In this document: one piece after another, positions 1 to 7,363 of the stretch | How positions within the stretch are numbered: the first letter of the stretch is position 1 | How the letters are laid out: every line of letters starts with the position of its first letter | Assembly: GCF_000430685.1 (NCBI RefSeq) | Contig: NZ_AUMM01000008.1 | Span: 1-64,000 of the forward strand | Direction: 5' to 3' | Origin: Tuberibacillus calidus DSM 17572 | Lineage (GTDB): Bacteria > Bacillota > Bacilli > Bacillales > Sporolactobacillaceae | DNA length: 64,000 nucleotides | The notes under the pieces: model-generated | Databases searched by the model: none | What the model was told of the DNA's origin: nothing | What the model saw: the letters and a program-made list of their open reading frames with translations, nothing else | Translations under genes and position numbers: made by a program

Positions 1-173
1 AACATCAGAGGAGAAGCGCAAGGAAACACCGTGAAGTGAAGAGGGTCGTCAAAAAGGCTGAAATTCTCCATCAAAAGACGCGCCCTTCCATTGGTGTGAA
101 GCATGGGCGTATCCCGTTGAACGGCCCAAGTTCATCCGCTTTGGGACAGCTTATCAAAGGGTTCAAGTATTAA
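1..173 (+). CDS. C-terminal fragment of an unidentified gene
   Basis: An open frame enters the window at base 3 and stops at the TAA at 171-173, giving 56 residues of a very basic protein end (many Lys, Arg and His) that finishes in LGQLIKGFKY. No ribosome binding site or start is visible, so the gene begins upstream of the window. I do not recognise the family. The strand agrees with the operon that follows, but a 270-bp gap with a hairpin and a promoter-like sequence separates them, so co-transcription is unlikely. The main doubt is whether this is coding at all. Confidence 0.45.
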   Translation, partial: HQRRSARKHREVKRVVKKAEILHQKTRPSIGVKHGRIPLNGPSSSALGQLIKGFKY

Positions 174-186
174 CCCAAAATATCAA

Positions 187-232
187 CCTGTGTGATTTTG
201 ATTCATTCTTTGAATGAACGAAATCACACAGG
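187..232. repeat. 46-bp inverted repeat, possible terminator or operator
   Basis: CCTGTGTGATTT at 187-198 pairs perfectly with AAATCACACAGG at 221-232, and ATTCATTC/GAATGAA pair inside it around a TTT loop. The result is an almost continuous hairpin. No run of T follows on either strand, so a classical intrinsic terminator is not supported. It sits 14 bp after the stop codon of the partial first gene. Confidence 0.6.
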
Positions 233-341
233 ATACCAAGCGATAGCGCGGTAGGGTAGGCGTACAAAATTAGGGTGCCGGAGATATTGATCTATAAAGG
301 TTGTCGAGAAAATCTTGACACATACGCGACAAAACGACGGA

Positions 342-371
342 TTGAAGCAATTGTATGAATTATGGTATCAT
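342..371 (+). promoter_or_regulatory. candidate sigma-A promoter of the amino-acid catabolic operon
   Basis: TTGAAG at 342-347 is followed after 18 bp by TATCAT at 366-371, about 75 bp before the thioesterase start. No sigma-54 type -24/-12 motif (GG and GC with the right spacing) was seen here, although bkd-type operons of Bacillus can use one. The call rests on two hexamers only. Confidence 0.4.
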
Positions 372-447
372 TATAACGAAAAATCAACGGCGAACGAAAT
401 ACTGTAATGCTTTTAAGCTTTTATTCGCTAAAGTGCGAGGTGATTCT

Positions 448-852
448 ATGAAACCAGGGATGGCAATTGGTCAAAAGGCGGAGATTTCACTGACCGTGAC
501 ACCAGACATGTTTGCCCGCTTTGAGGGAAACACTGTTCATCCCGCCTACTCAACAGTATCCTTGGTCTACCATATGGAGTGGGCATCTCGGCAAATCATT
601 TTGCCGTATCTTGAGCCGCATGAAGAAGGCATTGGCGGTGCAGTTTGTGTCAAGCATCTCGCACCGGCGGCTGAGGGAGAAAAGGTGACGGTTACGGCAA
701 CATTAACAGAGTTGAAGGGAAGAGCAGTCGTCACCGATGTAGAAGCTAAGACGCAACGTGCCGTCATCGGGCGCGGTCAAGTCACGCAATTTATCCTTGG
801 CAAAGAAGAAATCCAACAGAAACTGAAACGCACCGAAACGGGAATGGCCTAA
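448..852 (+). CDS. FlK-like hotdog acyl-CoA thioesterase
   Basis: This 134-residue protein is a single-domain hotdog thioesterase that resembles fluoroacetyl-CoA thioesterase FlK. The triad known for FlK (Thr42, Glu50, His76) is matched in both residue type and spacing by Thr36, Glu44 (in MEWAS) and His70 (in CVKHLAP); the shared YLEP segment follows the Glu. The ATG at 448 is preferred over an upstream in-frame start at 355 because GCGAGGTG lies just before it and family similarity begins there. It is the first gene of the operon with the amino-acid dehydrogenase and 2-oxoacid dehydrogenase genes. By context it probably hydrolyses an acyl-CoA made by that complex, such as phenylacetyl-CoA or a branched-chain acyl-CoA. 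The substrate is inferred, not shown. Confidence 0.82.
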   Translation: MKPGMAIGQKAEISLTVTPDMFARFEGNTVHPAYSTVSLVYHMEWASRQIILPYLEPHEEGIGGAVCVKHLAPAAEGEKVTVTATLTELKGRAVVTDVEAKTQRAVIGRGQVTQFILGKEEIQQKLKRTETGMA

Positions 853-869
853 TTTTTTTAATAAAATAA

Positions 870-883
870 TGTAAGCGCTTACC
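870..883. promoter_or_regulatory. cre-like catabolite repression site
   Basis: TGTAAGCGCTTACC contains the perfect 12-bp palindrome GTAAGCGCTTAC and fits the CcpA cre consensus TGWAANCGNTNWCA except at its last base. It lies between the thioesterase and dehydrogenase genes, 26 bp before the GTG of the latter. A cre inside an operon can act as a roadblock, or it may mark a second promoter. CcpA binding is inferred from the motif. Confidence 0.65.
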
Positions 884-909
884 AATAAAAATGATAGAGG
901 GGATTCGCA

Positions 910-2022
910 GTGTTAGAGTTTGAACGAATCAAAGACTATGAACAAGTGATGTTTTGCAATGACCCTGCAAGCGGCCTGAAAGCGATTATCGTCATTCATA
1001 ATACGACACTTGGCCCCGCACTTGGAGGTTGCCGCATGCGTCCTTATGCCTCAACGGATGAAGCGCTGGAAGATGCGCTTCGCCTCGCCAAAGGCATGAC
1101 TTATAAATGCGCGGCATGTGATGTGGATTTTGGCGGCGGTAAAGCGGTGATCATCGGCGATCCTTTGAAAGATAAAAGCCCAGAGATGTTTCGCGCCTTT
1201 GGACAGTTTGTCGATTCATTAAATGGACGGTTTTATACCGGTACTGATATGGGCACAACCCCTGAAGATTTTGTCCACAGTTTAAAAGAAACCCCGAACA
1301 TTGTTGGGGTGCCGGAAACGTACGGTGGTCACGGCGATTCGTCTATTCCAACGGCCCAAGGTGTCATCTATGGCATTAAAGCGGTATTGCGCCGTTTATG
1401 GCAAGATGAAACGCTCGGCGATAAAACGTATGCCATCCAAGGGCTTGGCAAAGTAGGCTTCAAAGTAGCGAAAGCGCTGCTTGACGCGGGTGCGGAGTTG
1501 TATGTGACCGATATTAATGGGAGTGCCGTCAAGGATCTCCTCGCATATTCCGAACAAACAAGCGGGAAAGTACACGTCTTGGAGGGTGATGCGATTTATG
1601 ACGCTCCGGCTGATATTTTTGTTCCTTGCGCGCTTGGTGCCGTGATTAATGATGAAACGGTTGAACGTCTGAAAGTGAAGGCTGTGGCTGGCTCTGCCAA
1701 TAACCAATTGTTAGAGGACCGTCATGGCGACGCCCTGCGTGAAAGAGGGATTCTTTATGCCCCGGATTATATCGTCAATGCCGGCGGTTTAATCCAAGTG
1801 GCCGATGAATTAAGCCAACCGAATAAAGAACGCGTTTTACAAAAAACCAAAGCCATTTATGATACCTTAAACGAAATTTTTGACACAGCCGCCCGAGAAA
1901 ATATTTCTACAACCCTCGCCGCCAATCGCTTCTGCGAGGAAAGAATCGCCAAACGAAAAGAACGTAACAGCTTCTTTACGGCGAAACAACCGCCCAAGTG
2001 GCAAATCCGCCAACATTTTTAG
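910..2022 (+). CDS. pdh: phenylalanine dehydrogenase (Leu/Phe/Val dehydrogenase family)
   Basis: The 370-residue enzyme carries out NAD-dependent oxidative deamination of an L-amino acid to its 2-oxo acid. Catalytic Lys66 and Lys78 (in [11 protein letters not shown]) and Asp113 are present, and GLGKVG at about 178-183 is the NAD-binding loop. Two positions that separate phenylalanine from leucine dehydrogenases are of the phenylalanine type: Gly111 in YTGTDMGTT (Ala in leucine dehydrogenase) and Leu294 in [11 protein letters not shown] (Val in leucine dehydrogenase). The ending RNSFF..PKW also recalls Bacillaceae phenylalanine dehydrogenases. Translation starts at GTG 910 behind AGAGGGG. The gene lies upstream of E1/E2 genes able to decarboxylate the 2-oxo acid. 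Leucine dehydrogenase is the alternative, and mixed specificity is possible. Confidence 0.8.
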   Translation: MLEFERIKDYEQVMFCNDPASGLKAIIVIHNTTLGPALGGCRMRPYASTDEALEDALRLAKGMTYKCAACDVDFGGGKAVIIGDPLKDKSPEMFRAFGQFVDSLNGRFYTGTDMGTTPEDFVHSLKETPNIVGVPETYGGHGDSSIPTAQGVIYGIKAVLRRLWQDETLGDKTYAIQGLGKVGFKVAKALLDAGAELYVTDINGSAVKDLLAYSEQTSGKVHVLEGDAIYDAPADIFVPCALGAVINDETVERLKVKAVAGSANNQLLEDRHGDALRERGILYAPDYIVNAGGLIQVADELSQPNKERVLQKTKAIYDTLNEIFDTAARENISTTLAANRFCEERIAKRKERNSFFTAKQPPKWQIRQHF

Positions 2023-2033
2023 GAGGGATTCGC

Positions 2034-3095
2034 TTGACCGACTATCCGATGAGGCAAATCATAGACGGGGACGGGGCGCTGGTCGATGATCGTTATAAAG
2101 ACCAATTGACTCCGGAACTGGTCGTTGAGATGTATAAAAAGATGGTGTTCGCCCGTTTGTTTGACCGTAAGTGTGTGAACTTGCAAAGACAGGGACGAAT
2201 CGGCACCTATGTTCCTTTTGAAGGACAAGAAGCATCACAAGTTGGCAGTGCCCTTGCTATGAGGGAAGACGATTGGATGTTTCCCACTTACCGGGATCAC
2301 GGGGCGACACTCACCTTTGGTCACTCGCTTAAAAATATTTTAATGTACTGGAATGGGCGTTATGAAGGGGCTGTTCCGCCGGAAGGAAAACGCATTTTCC
2401 CACCAGCCGTGCCGATTGCTTCCCAGCTCTTACATGCGACGGGAGCGGCATGGGCGGAAAAGAAAAAGGGCACTGACCGCATTGCCATCGTCTATTTTGG
2501 TGACGGGGCTACTTCGGAAGGTGATTTTCATGAAGGGCTTAATTTTGCAAGCGTTTTCCAGATACCAGTCATCTTTTTTAATCAAAACAACGGCTATGCC
2601 ATCAGTGTTCCGACCACAAGACAAATGCACTCCAGAACCATTGCCCAAAAAGCCGTAGCGTATGATATGGAAGGGATTCGTGTGGACGGAAACGATGTGT
2701 GCGCAGTGTACTTTGCAGTGAAGGAAGCCGCGGAAAAAGCACGGCGAGGTGAGGGGCCCACGCTGATAGAGGCTGTCACGTGGCGTTACGGCGCCCATAC
2801 CACTTCCGACGATCCATCAAAATATCGGGATCAGTCCGAAAATGAGTTGAGAAGAAAAACGGCGGATCCCGTCGGGCGGATGGAGAAATTTTTAAAACGG
2901 TACGGATATTGGGATGAGCACCTCAAAGCCTATGAAACCGAAGCGACAGCGGAAATTGAGACGGCGGTCAAAGCGATGGAAAGTGAGCCAGCCGCCGACA
3001 TCAGCCATTTATTTGATTATGTATTTGCTGCGAGCCCTTGGCCAATCGAAGACCAAAAAGCGGATTATCATCGGCTTAAGGGAGGGGTGCGGTGA
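2034..3095 (+). CDS. bkdAA: 2-oxoacid dehydrogenase E1 component, alpha subunit
   Basis: This 353-residue subunit binds thiamine diphosphate and, with the beta subunit, decarboxylates 2-oxo acids. The ThDP motif runs from GDG at about 156-158 to NN at about 186-187, and the phosphorylation-loop-like region YGAHTTSDDPSKYR follows. The TTG at 2034 is chosen because AGGAGGG (2021-2027) lies at ideal distance; the upstream ATG at 1998 overlaps the dehydrogenase gene and has no site. Its stop overlaps the start of the beta subunit. The sequence resembles branched-chain more than pyruvate E1-alpha, but with a phenylalanine-type dehydrogenase beside it an aryl-pyruvate substrate is also plausible. 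Confidence 0.9.
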   Translation: MTDYPMRQIIDGDGALVDDRYKDQLTPELVVEMYKKMVFARLFDRKCVNLQRQGRIGTYVPFEGQEASQVGSALAMREDDWMFPTYRDHGATLTFGHSLKNILMYWNGRYEGAVPPEGKRIFPPAVPIASQLLHATGAAWAEKKKGTDRIAIVYFGDGATSEGDFHEGLNFASVFQIPVIFFNQNNGYAISVPTTRQMHSRTIAQKAVAYDMEGIRVDGNDVCAVYFAVKEAAEKARRGEGPTLIEAVTWRYGAHTTSDDPSKYRDQSENELRRKTADPVGRMEKFLKRYGYWDEHLKAYETEATAEIETAVKAMESEPAADISHLFDYVFAASPWPIEDQKADYHRLKGGVR

Positions 3096-4096
3096 TGAAG
3101 ACCGCCGTGAAAACACGGGAAATAACCCTTATACAAGCGATAACGGAAGCCATGGACACGATGCTTGAACGGGACCCAAGTGTCCTCGTCTTAGGTGAAG
3201 ATGTCGGCGTCAACGGTGGCGTTTTCCGCGCAACAGATGGGTTATATGAAAAATATGGCGAAGACCGCATTATCGATACACCGCTCGCCGAATCTGGCAT
3301 TATCGGGACATCGATCGGTTTAGCGATGAACGGCTTTAAACCGATCGCGGAAATTCAGTTTTTCGGCTTTATTTATCCAGCTTTTAACCAAATTGTCACC
3401 CATGCGACACGCATTAGAGGACGTACCCTTGGTCGTTTTACGGTGCCAATGGTCATTCGCGCTCCCTACGGTGCAGGAGTGCGCGCACCGGAAATCCACT
3501 CTGACAGCATGGAAGCCCTTTTTACCCATATGCCAGGGATAAAAGTGGTCGTGCCGTCCAATCCGTATGATGCGAAAGGGTTGTTAATTGCGAGCATCGA
3601 AGATCCGGATCCTGTTTTATTTTTGGAACCGATGAAACTGTACCGAGCTGGGAGGAAAGAAGTACCTGAAGGTTATTACAAGGTGCCGATCGGAAAAGCC
3701 GCAATAGTGAAAGAGGGCACGGATATCACGATCCTTTCTTACGGGGCGATGATGCCCATTGTGCTTAAGGCGGCGGAGAAAGCGGAAAAAGACGGCATTC
3801 GTTCCGAAGTGATCGATTTGCGGACGCTGTTCCCGCTGGATCGCGAGCTGATCCAGTCTTCTGTGGAAAAAACAGGTAAGGTCATCATTGTCCATGAGGG
3901 GCATCGCACGAATGGTTTAGCAGCAGAAATTACGGCACTGATTAACGATACGGAAACCGCCTTTTTATCCTTGAAAGCCCCGATCCAACGCGTCACGGGC
4001 TTCGATGTACCGGTACCGATGTTTTCTCTGGAAGAGGCGTATTTGCCGAGTATAGAGGCGGTTTACGACAAAATTCGCTTTCTAGCTGAATATTGA
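3095..4096 (+). CDS. bkdAB: 2-oxoacid dehydrogenase E1 component, beta subunit
   Basis: The 333-residue protein is the transketolase-like beta subunit of E1. Typical family segments are VLGEDVGVNGGVFRAT near the N-terminus, DTPLAESGIIG, the FFGFIYPAFNQI stretch and GAGVRAPEIHSDS. GGGAGGGG at about 3080-3087 places the start at ATG 3095, which shares one base with the alpha-subunit stop; GTG 3092 is a weaker alternative. The E2 gene follows after 13 bp with its own GGGGAGGGG site. Translational coupling of alpha and beta suits an alpha2-beta2 enzyme. Confidence 0.93.
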   Translation: MKTAVKTREITLIQAITEAMDTMLERDPSVLVLGEDVGVNGGVFRATDGLYEKYGEDRIIDTPLAESGIIGTSIGLAMNGFKPIAEIQFFGFIYPAFNQIVTHATRIRGRTLGRFTVPMVIRAPYGAGVRAPEIHSDSMEALFTHMPGIKVVVPSNPYDAKGLLIASIEDPDPVLFLEPMKLYRAGRKEVPEGYYKVPIGKAAIVKEGTDITILSYGAMMPIVLKAAEKAEKDGIRSEVIDLRTLFPLDRELIQSSVEKTGKVIIVHEGHRTNGLAAEITALINDTETAFLSLKAPIQRVTGFDVPVPMFSLEEAYLPSIEAVYDKIRFLAEY

Positions 4097-4109
4097 GGGG
4101 AGGGGCACT

Positions 4110-5342
4110 ATGGTTGAAGTCAAACTGCATGACATCGGAGAAGGTATGACGGAAGGGGAAATCGTTCGCCTTCTTGTCAAGGAAGGTGATCACGTTACGG
4201 TCGACCAGCCGCTTTTAGAAGTGCAGACAGATAAAATGACGGCCGAACTCCCGTCCCCTGCGCAAGGAAAAGTGCATAAAGTGCTCGTGGATGAAGGAGA
4301 TGTCATCGAGGTCGGAACAACGCTGCTTTTAATTGCTGAACCCGGCCATAACGCTGTTGAAGCGGAGAAAGAGGCCGCACCAACTTTGGAAATGGAAACC
4401 GTCCAAACGTCGAGGCACGAGATAAAACCGCCTCAACCGAAAGGCCCGGCGCGGATTCTTGCCAGCCCACATACGCGGAAATTGGCGAGGGAATTGAATG
4501 TCAAACTTGAGATGATTAAAGGGTCAGGACGATTGGGCCGCATTACCGATGATGATGTTTACGCCCATGCCAGGGGGATGGTAGAAGATCCGGCACCTTC
4601 GCCCACGGTTGAAACTAGGGAGCAGGTAACGAATGGCGTGGAAATTCCGTTTAGTGGCCGCCGGAAAATCATTGCCGACCGCATGGTTCGTTCCTTATTT
4701 ACAATTCCTCATGTTTCTCATTTTGACGAAATCGATGTGACGAATTTGCTTCGTTTAAAAGATGGGTTGAAAAAACAAGAGGCAAGTACGGGCCGAATGC
4801 TCGATGTATCCATGGCTGCTTTCTTTATAAAAGCGATCGCCCTCGCTCTAAAAGCGTTTCCGATTTTTAACGCGAAGTTGGATGAGGAAAAAGGCGTCAT
4901 TCGACTGGAGAGTGCCGTGCATATTGGACTGGCGACGGATACCGAGGAAGGGTTGATTGTCCCGGTTATCAAAAATGTACAAGACAAATCCATCCGAATG
5001 ATCCATCTTGAGATGAAGGAATTGATGCGGAAGGCCAAGGAAAACCGCCTGCGCCATCATGAATTAACGGGGTCTACGTTTACGATCAGCAATGTCGGAC
5101 CACTTGGAAGCACTGGAGCGACGCCGATCATCAATTACCCTGAAGTGGCGCTCATGGCCTTTCACAAAACGAAAAAACGGCCTGTTGTCGATGATTCGGA
5201 CAATATCGTGGTCCGCTCCATGATGAATATCTCATTATCGTTTGATCATCGCGTGGCCGATGGTGCCAAAGCGGTTGCTTTTACGAATAAAGTTGCCGAA
5301 TACCTGGAAAATCCCGAAATCATGCTTTTGGAATTAAAATAA
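4110..5342 (+). CDS. bkdB: dihydrolipoamide acyltransferase (E2)
   Basis: This 410-residue core enzyme transfers the acyl group from E1 to CoA. It has one lipoyl domain with Lys42 in VQTDKMTAELP, a peripheral subunit-binding domain at about 113-155 (ILASPHTRKLAREL through GRLGRITDDDV) and a catalytic domain with His380 and Asp384 in FDHRVADG. The subunit-binding domain means an E3 is needed, yet no dihydrolipoamide dehydrogenase follows; a strong terminator closes the operon 7 bp after the stop. E3 must come from elsewhere, perhaps the pyruvate dehydrogenase lpd. A branched-chain or aryl acyl group is more likely than acetyl. Confidence 0.93.
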   Translation: MVEVKLHDIGEGMTEGEIVRLLVKEGDHVTVDQPLLEVQTDKMTAELPSPAQGKVHKVLVDEGDVIEVGTTLLLIAEPGHNAVEAEKEAAPTLEMETVQTSRHEIKPPQPKGPARILASPHTRKLARELNVKLEMIKGSGRLGRITDDDVYAHARGMVEDPAPSPTVETREQVTNGVEIPFSGRRKIIADRMVRSLFTIPHVSHFDEIDVTNLLRLKDGLKKQEASTGRMLDVSMAAFFIKAIALALKAFPIFNAKLDEEKGVIRLESAVHIGLATDTEEGLIVPVIKNVQDKSIRMIHLEMKELMRKAKENRLRHHELTGSTFTISNVGPLGSTGATPIINYPEVALMAFHKTKKRPVVDDSDNIVVRSMMNISLSFDHRVADGAKAVAFTNKVAEYLENPEIMLLELK

Positions 5343-5348
5343 GCGGAA

Positions 5349-5383
5349 GGGGTCTGCAAGTATTTAAGGCAGACCCCTTTTTT
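5349..5383 (+). terminator. intrinsic terminator of the dehydrogenase operon
   Basis: GGGGTCTGC at 5349-5357 pairs perfectly with GCAGACCCC at 5369-5377 across an 11-nt loop, and six T follow. Confidence 0.93.
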
Positions 5384-5386
5384 ATA

Positions 5387-5486
5387 CGGGTAAGAAAGGT
5401 TTTATTTATCAGGCAGGCATAAGGGCAACGAAGGTGCAGCCATCGCCTAAAGGCTTGAGAGAGCCGAGTTACTTTAGCGAAGCCAT
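5387..5486. repeat. dispersed ~100-bp post-terminator repeat, copy 1
   Basis: The stretch begins GGTAAGAAAGG, continues with TAAGGGCAACGAAGGT and ends with an AGCCGAGTT...TTTAGCGAAGCC block. The same order of blocks recurs at 13142-13222 and 15591-15696. All three copies begin within a few bases after an intrinsic terminator. No reading frame is shared between copies. Confidence 0.5.
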
Positions 5487-5494
5487 TTTTTCCT

Positions 5495-5764
5495 TTAATT
5501 AATTTGAATCGGCCATGAGATGGGCGGGGCTGCTGCGGGATGCGGCACGACGATGCCTTCCCTGTTAAAAATGGTAGGAAACCCGCATTTCGCGCAAAAA
5601 GCGGCATCCGGCGGATTCACAAAGGAACAACCCTTGTGTATGCGCCCGGGTTCGTCGGCGCATTTATTTAACAGCGGCGCACCGCATTTTATGCAATAGA
5701 CGTGACTTTTATCATTGACATACCCACACCGAGCACAGGGACGCGGGTCATCTTTATCGGCCAT
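5495..5764 (-). CDS. double zinc-ribbon protein
   Basis: This 89-residue protein consists of two short zinc ribbons. The first uses Cys10, Cys13, Cys24 and Cys27 (CARCG...YCIKCG). The second has His43, Cys46, Cys57 and Cys60 (HKGC...FCAKCG), so one CxxC cysteine is replaced by histidine. The tail is rich in Pro, Ala and Ile. AGAGGTG lies six bases before the ATG at 5764; the ATG at 5773 overlaps this site and is rejected. It is divergent from the spore-type genes at 5893. Its function is not known; zinc or nucleic-acid binding is a guess from the fold. Confidence 0.72.
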   Translation of the reverse strand: MADKDDPRPCARCGYVNDKSHVYCIKCGAPLLNKCADEPGRIHKGCSFVNPPDAAFCAKCGFPTIFNREGIVVPHPAAAPPISWPIQIN

Positions 5765-5831
5765 TTGAATCACCTCTATTAAATTTTATGTGGTGCGTTC
5801 TTCTTTTGTCATCGTCCGAAAGAAATTCTTC

Positions 5832-5860
5832 ACCACTTATGGGGTCTTTTCCATATGATA
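5832..5860 (+). promoter_or_regulatory. candidate sigma-K (mother-cell) promoter
   Basis: CATATGATA at 5852-5860 matches the sigma-K -10 consensus CATANNNTA, and an AC dinucleotide (5835-5836) lies 15 bp upstream as in the -35 element. The promoter precedes the two repeat-domain genes at 5893 and 6149. Sigma-E uses a similar -10, so the exact mother-cell factor is open. Confidence 0.5.
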
Positions 5861-5892
5861 AAAGAGAGGTAAAAAAGGCGGGAGGTTATTTC

Positions 5893-6138
5893 ATGGCGAT
5901 TGCCATTAACTTTGCTGCTATCAATATTAATGCCATGAACCGCGATGCCGCTGTTGCCATTGGAGAAAACAACCAGCCCGGTTGGACAGCGCATAATAAA
6001 GCTAATTTTGGTCTCGGCTTACAATTCGGAATAAGTTTTACGGCTAATCAATTCAATGTGATTGCTGATAATGATGTCATTGATGCCCCGATTAACGATC
6101 AAGACGGCATTCCCGGCAACCAAAATCAAACATTGTAG
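5893..6138 (+). CDS. single-copy repeat-domain protein, probable spore protein
   Basis: The 81-residue protein contains one copy of a domain of about 60 residues: INFAAININAMN, an AVAIGENN segment, WTAHNKAN, a Gly-rich turn, then NVIADNDVIDAPIND. The next gene has two more copies. The composition is low in charge and rich in Asn and Ile, with no signal peptide. GGAGG lies before the ATG at 5893; earlier in-frame starts lack a site. The sigma-K-like promoter upstream and the general style (small, Asn/Ile/Gly rich) suggest a spore coat or germination role like the GerP group, but I cannot name the family. Confidence 0.7.
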   Translation: MAIAINFAAININAMNRDAAVAIGENNQPGWTAHNKANFGLGLQFGISFTANQFNVIADNDVIDAPINDQDGIPGNQNQTL

Positions 6139-6148
6139 GGGGGATACG

Positions 6149-6646
6149 ATGACCAGTGAGGATGCGATCGTACAATTCCAGAATATCAACGTCAACCGGC
6201 TTGATGAAGCGGCGGGGGTTTTTATCGGTAATAATCGCGCAAATTACTGGCGTTCAATGACAAAAAACAACACAGGTTTCGGCAACGTCAGCGGGTCGGT
6301 CATAACGAAAACCCTCTCTATCGTTGTCGATAATGATGCCGTCGATACGGTGATTTGCGATACCGGTCGGACTTCTGGGCAGAATGTCGATCACGAAGCC
6401 CCGTCCAACCAACTCATCAATTTTGAAGCCTTAAATATTAATGCATTAAATACGAATTCAGCCGTTGTGATGGGGAATAATCGCTTAAACGATTGGCGCG
6501 CGCATCACAAGGAGAATAAAGGATTCGGTAATGGAACGGGAGTGAGCATTATCACGGATACCGTCAATGCTATTGATGACCGTGATATCATTGATACACC
6601 GATTAGTGATGTGAAAGCTTTCAATATTGATCCGGATAATAAATGA
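6149..6646 (+). CDS. two-copy repeat-domain protein, probable spore protein
   Basis: The 165-residue protein is a tandem duplication of the domain in the preceding gene. Copy 1 covers about 7-62 (FQNINVNRLD, GNNRANYW, GFGNVSG, VVDNDAVDT) and copy 2 about 90-152 (INFEALNINALN, GNNRLNDWRAHHKEN, DDRDIIDTPISD). Copy 2 is closer to the single copy of the first gene than copy 1 is. It starts at ATG 6149 behind GGGGGG, ten bases after the upstream stop, so the two genes form one operon. The 3' end overlaps the convergent regulator gene by 26 bp with no terminator between. Function unknown. Confidence 0.7.
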   Translation: MTSEDAIVQFQNINVNRLDEAAGVFIGNNRANYWRSMTKNNTGFGNVSGSVITKTLSIVVDNDAVDTVICDTGRTSGQNVDHEAPSNQLINFEALNINALNTNSAVVMGNNRLNDWRAHHKENKGFGNGTGVSIITDTVNAIDDRDIIDTPISDVKAFNIDPDNK

Positions 6647-7187
6647 CCATTATGATTTCAGCTTGTTTCTTTCCTTCATTAACGTAACGATGCGGTTGAT
6701 CTGCGGAAAACCGCAGGCCTTCATTTCTGAATAAGGCATATCGGCGCTGATTGACTTCGATTGTCACTGCGCCGTCCAACACCCAAATAAATTCTACCGC
6801 ATGGTGCGGATGAGAATTGGCGAGGTAATCGCAGCCAGGGAGGAGACTGACGGTATAGATTTCAAACGGCCGACCGTTTGCTGCTGGAAAGACGGAATAC
6901 ACTTCATAAAGGTCATTCGCCTCTTTAAAAGGGGTGATGGCGTCTTTTCGGACAAGTTTCACGGATTCTTCTTTTTCCTCAATAAAAGCGGTAAAGGGCA
7001 CGTTCAATCCTTCGGCAATTTTCCATAATGTGCTGACCGTCGGATTGGACAACGCCCGCTCAATCTGAGTAAGCATCGGTTTACTGACACCGGTTAATTC
7101 AGAAACCGCTTCCAAACTTAAGCCTTTTTTCAAGCGAATCCGCTTTAACCGCTCCCCGATCATCCGATTCAAATCGCGTTTATCCAT
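6621..7187 (-). CDS. HTH-cupin transcriptional regulator next to azlCD
   Basis: The 188-residue regulator has an XRE helix-turn-helix at about 8-62 (IGERLKRIRLKKGLSLEAVS...LTGVSKPMLTQIERA) and a C-terminal cupin barrel at about 105-180 (HPHHAVEFIWVLDG, then ADQPHRYVN). The ATG at 7187 is behind AGGGGG; a longer frame to 7235 lacks a site. It is divergent from azlC, a common arrangement for regulators of AzlCD-type amino-acid exporters. The cupin probably senses a small ligand such as a branched-chain amino acid. Two inverted repeats in the shared intergenic region are candidate operators. Confidence 0.88.
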   Translation of the reverse strand: MDKRDLNRMIGERLKRIRLKKGLSLEAVSELTGVSKPMLTQIERALSNPTVSTLWKIAEGLNVPFTAFIEEKEESVKLVRKDAITPFKEANDLYEVYSVFPAANGRPFEIYTVSLLPGCDYLANSHPHHAVEFIWVLDGAVTIEVNQRRYALFRNEGLRFSADQPHRYVNEGKKQAEIIMVIYYPDQY

Positions 7188-7265
7188 CGCGTTTCCCCCT
7201 CGTATAATAGGTTCCAAATCCATGGTTGATGTCAATTTCCAGTTCTTTTTTGCAAATTGACTAGT

Positions 7266-7284
7266 GAATATAGGTTTTATATTC
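7266..7284. promoter_or_regulatory. candidate operator, inverted repeat
   Basis: GAATATA at 7266-7272 is mirrored by TATATTC at 7278-7284 with a 5-bp spacer. It lies about 80 bp upstream of the regulator start and so could serve autoregulation. The half-site differs from the palindrome at 7364, so binding by the same protein is uncertain. Confidence 0.35.
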
Positions 7285-7334
7285 CGGGCGGGCTAGGAAT
7301 ACAAATTTCAGACTCAAAACATGTAAAAAAGAAA

Positions 7335-7363
7335 TTGAAAAAAAGTTCAACATAACATACAAT
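7335..7363 (+). promoter_or_regulatory. sigma-A promoter of azlCD
   Basis: TTGAAA at 7335-7340 and TACAAT at 7358-7363 are separated by exactly 17 bp. The position, about 50 bp before the azlC start, fits a transcription start inside or next to the palindrome at 7364-7383. Confidence 0.65.

Noticed and set aside
300-450. Sigma-54 promoter for the catabolic operon
   Set aside because: sigL is in the window and bkd operons can depend on it, but no GG-N10-GC element with the usual flanks was found upstream of 448.
910-2022. Leucine dehydrogenase (bcd) as first assignment
   Set aside because: Gene context suggested it, but YTGTDMG and NAGGLIQ carry the phenylalanine dehydrogenase residues, and the C-terminal RNSFF..PKW pattern also fits that enzyme better.
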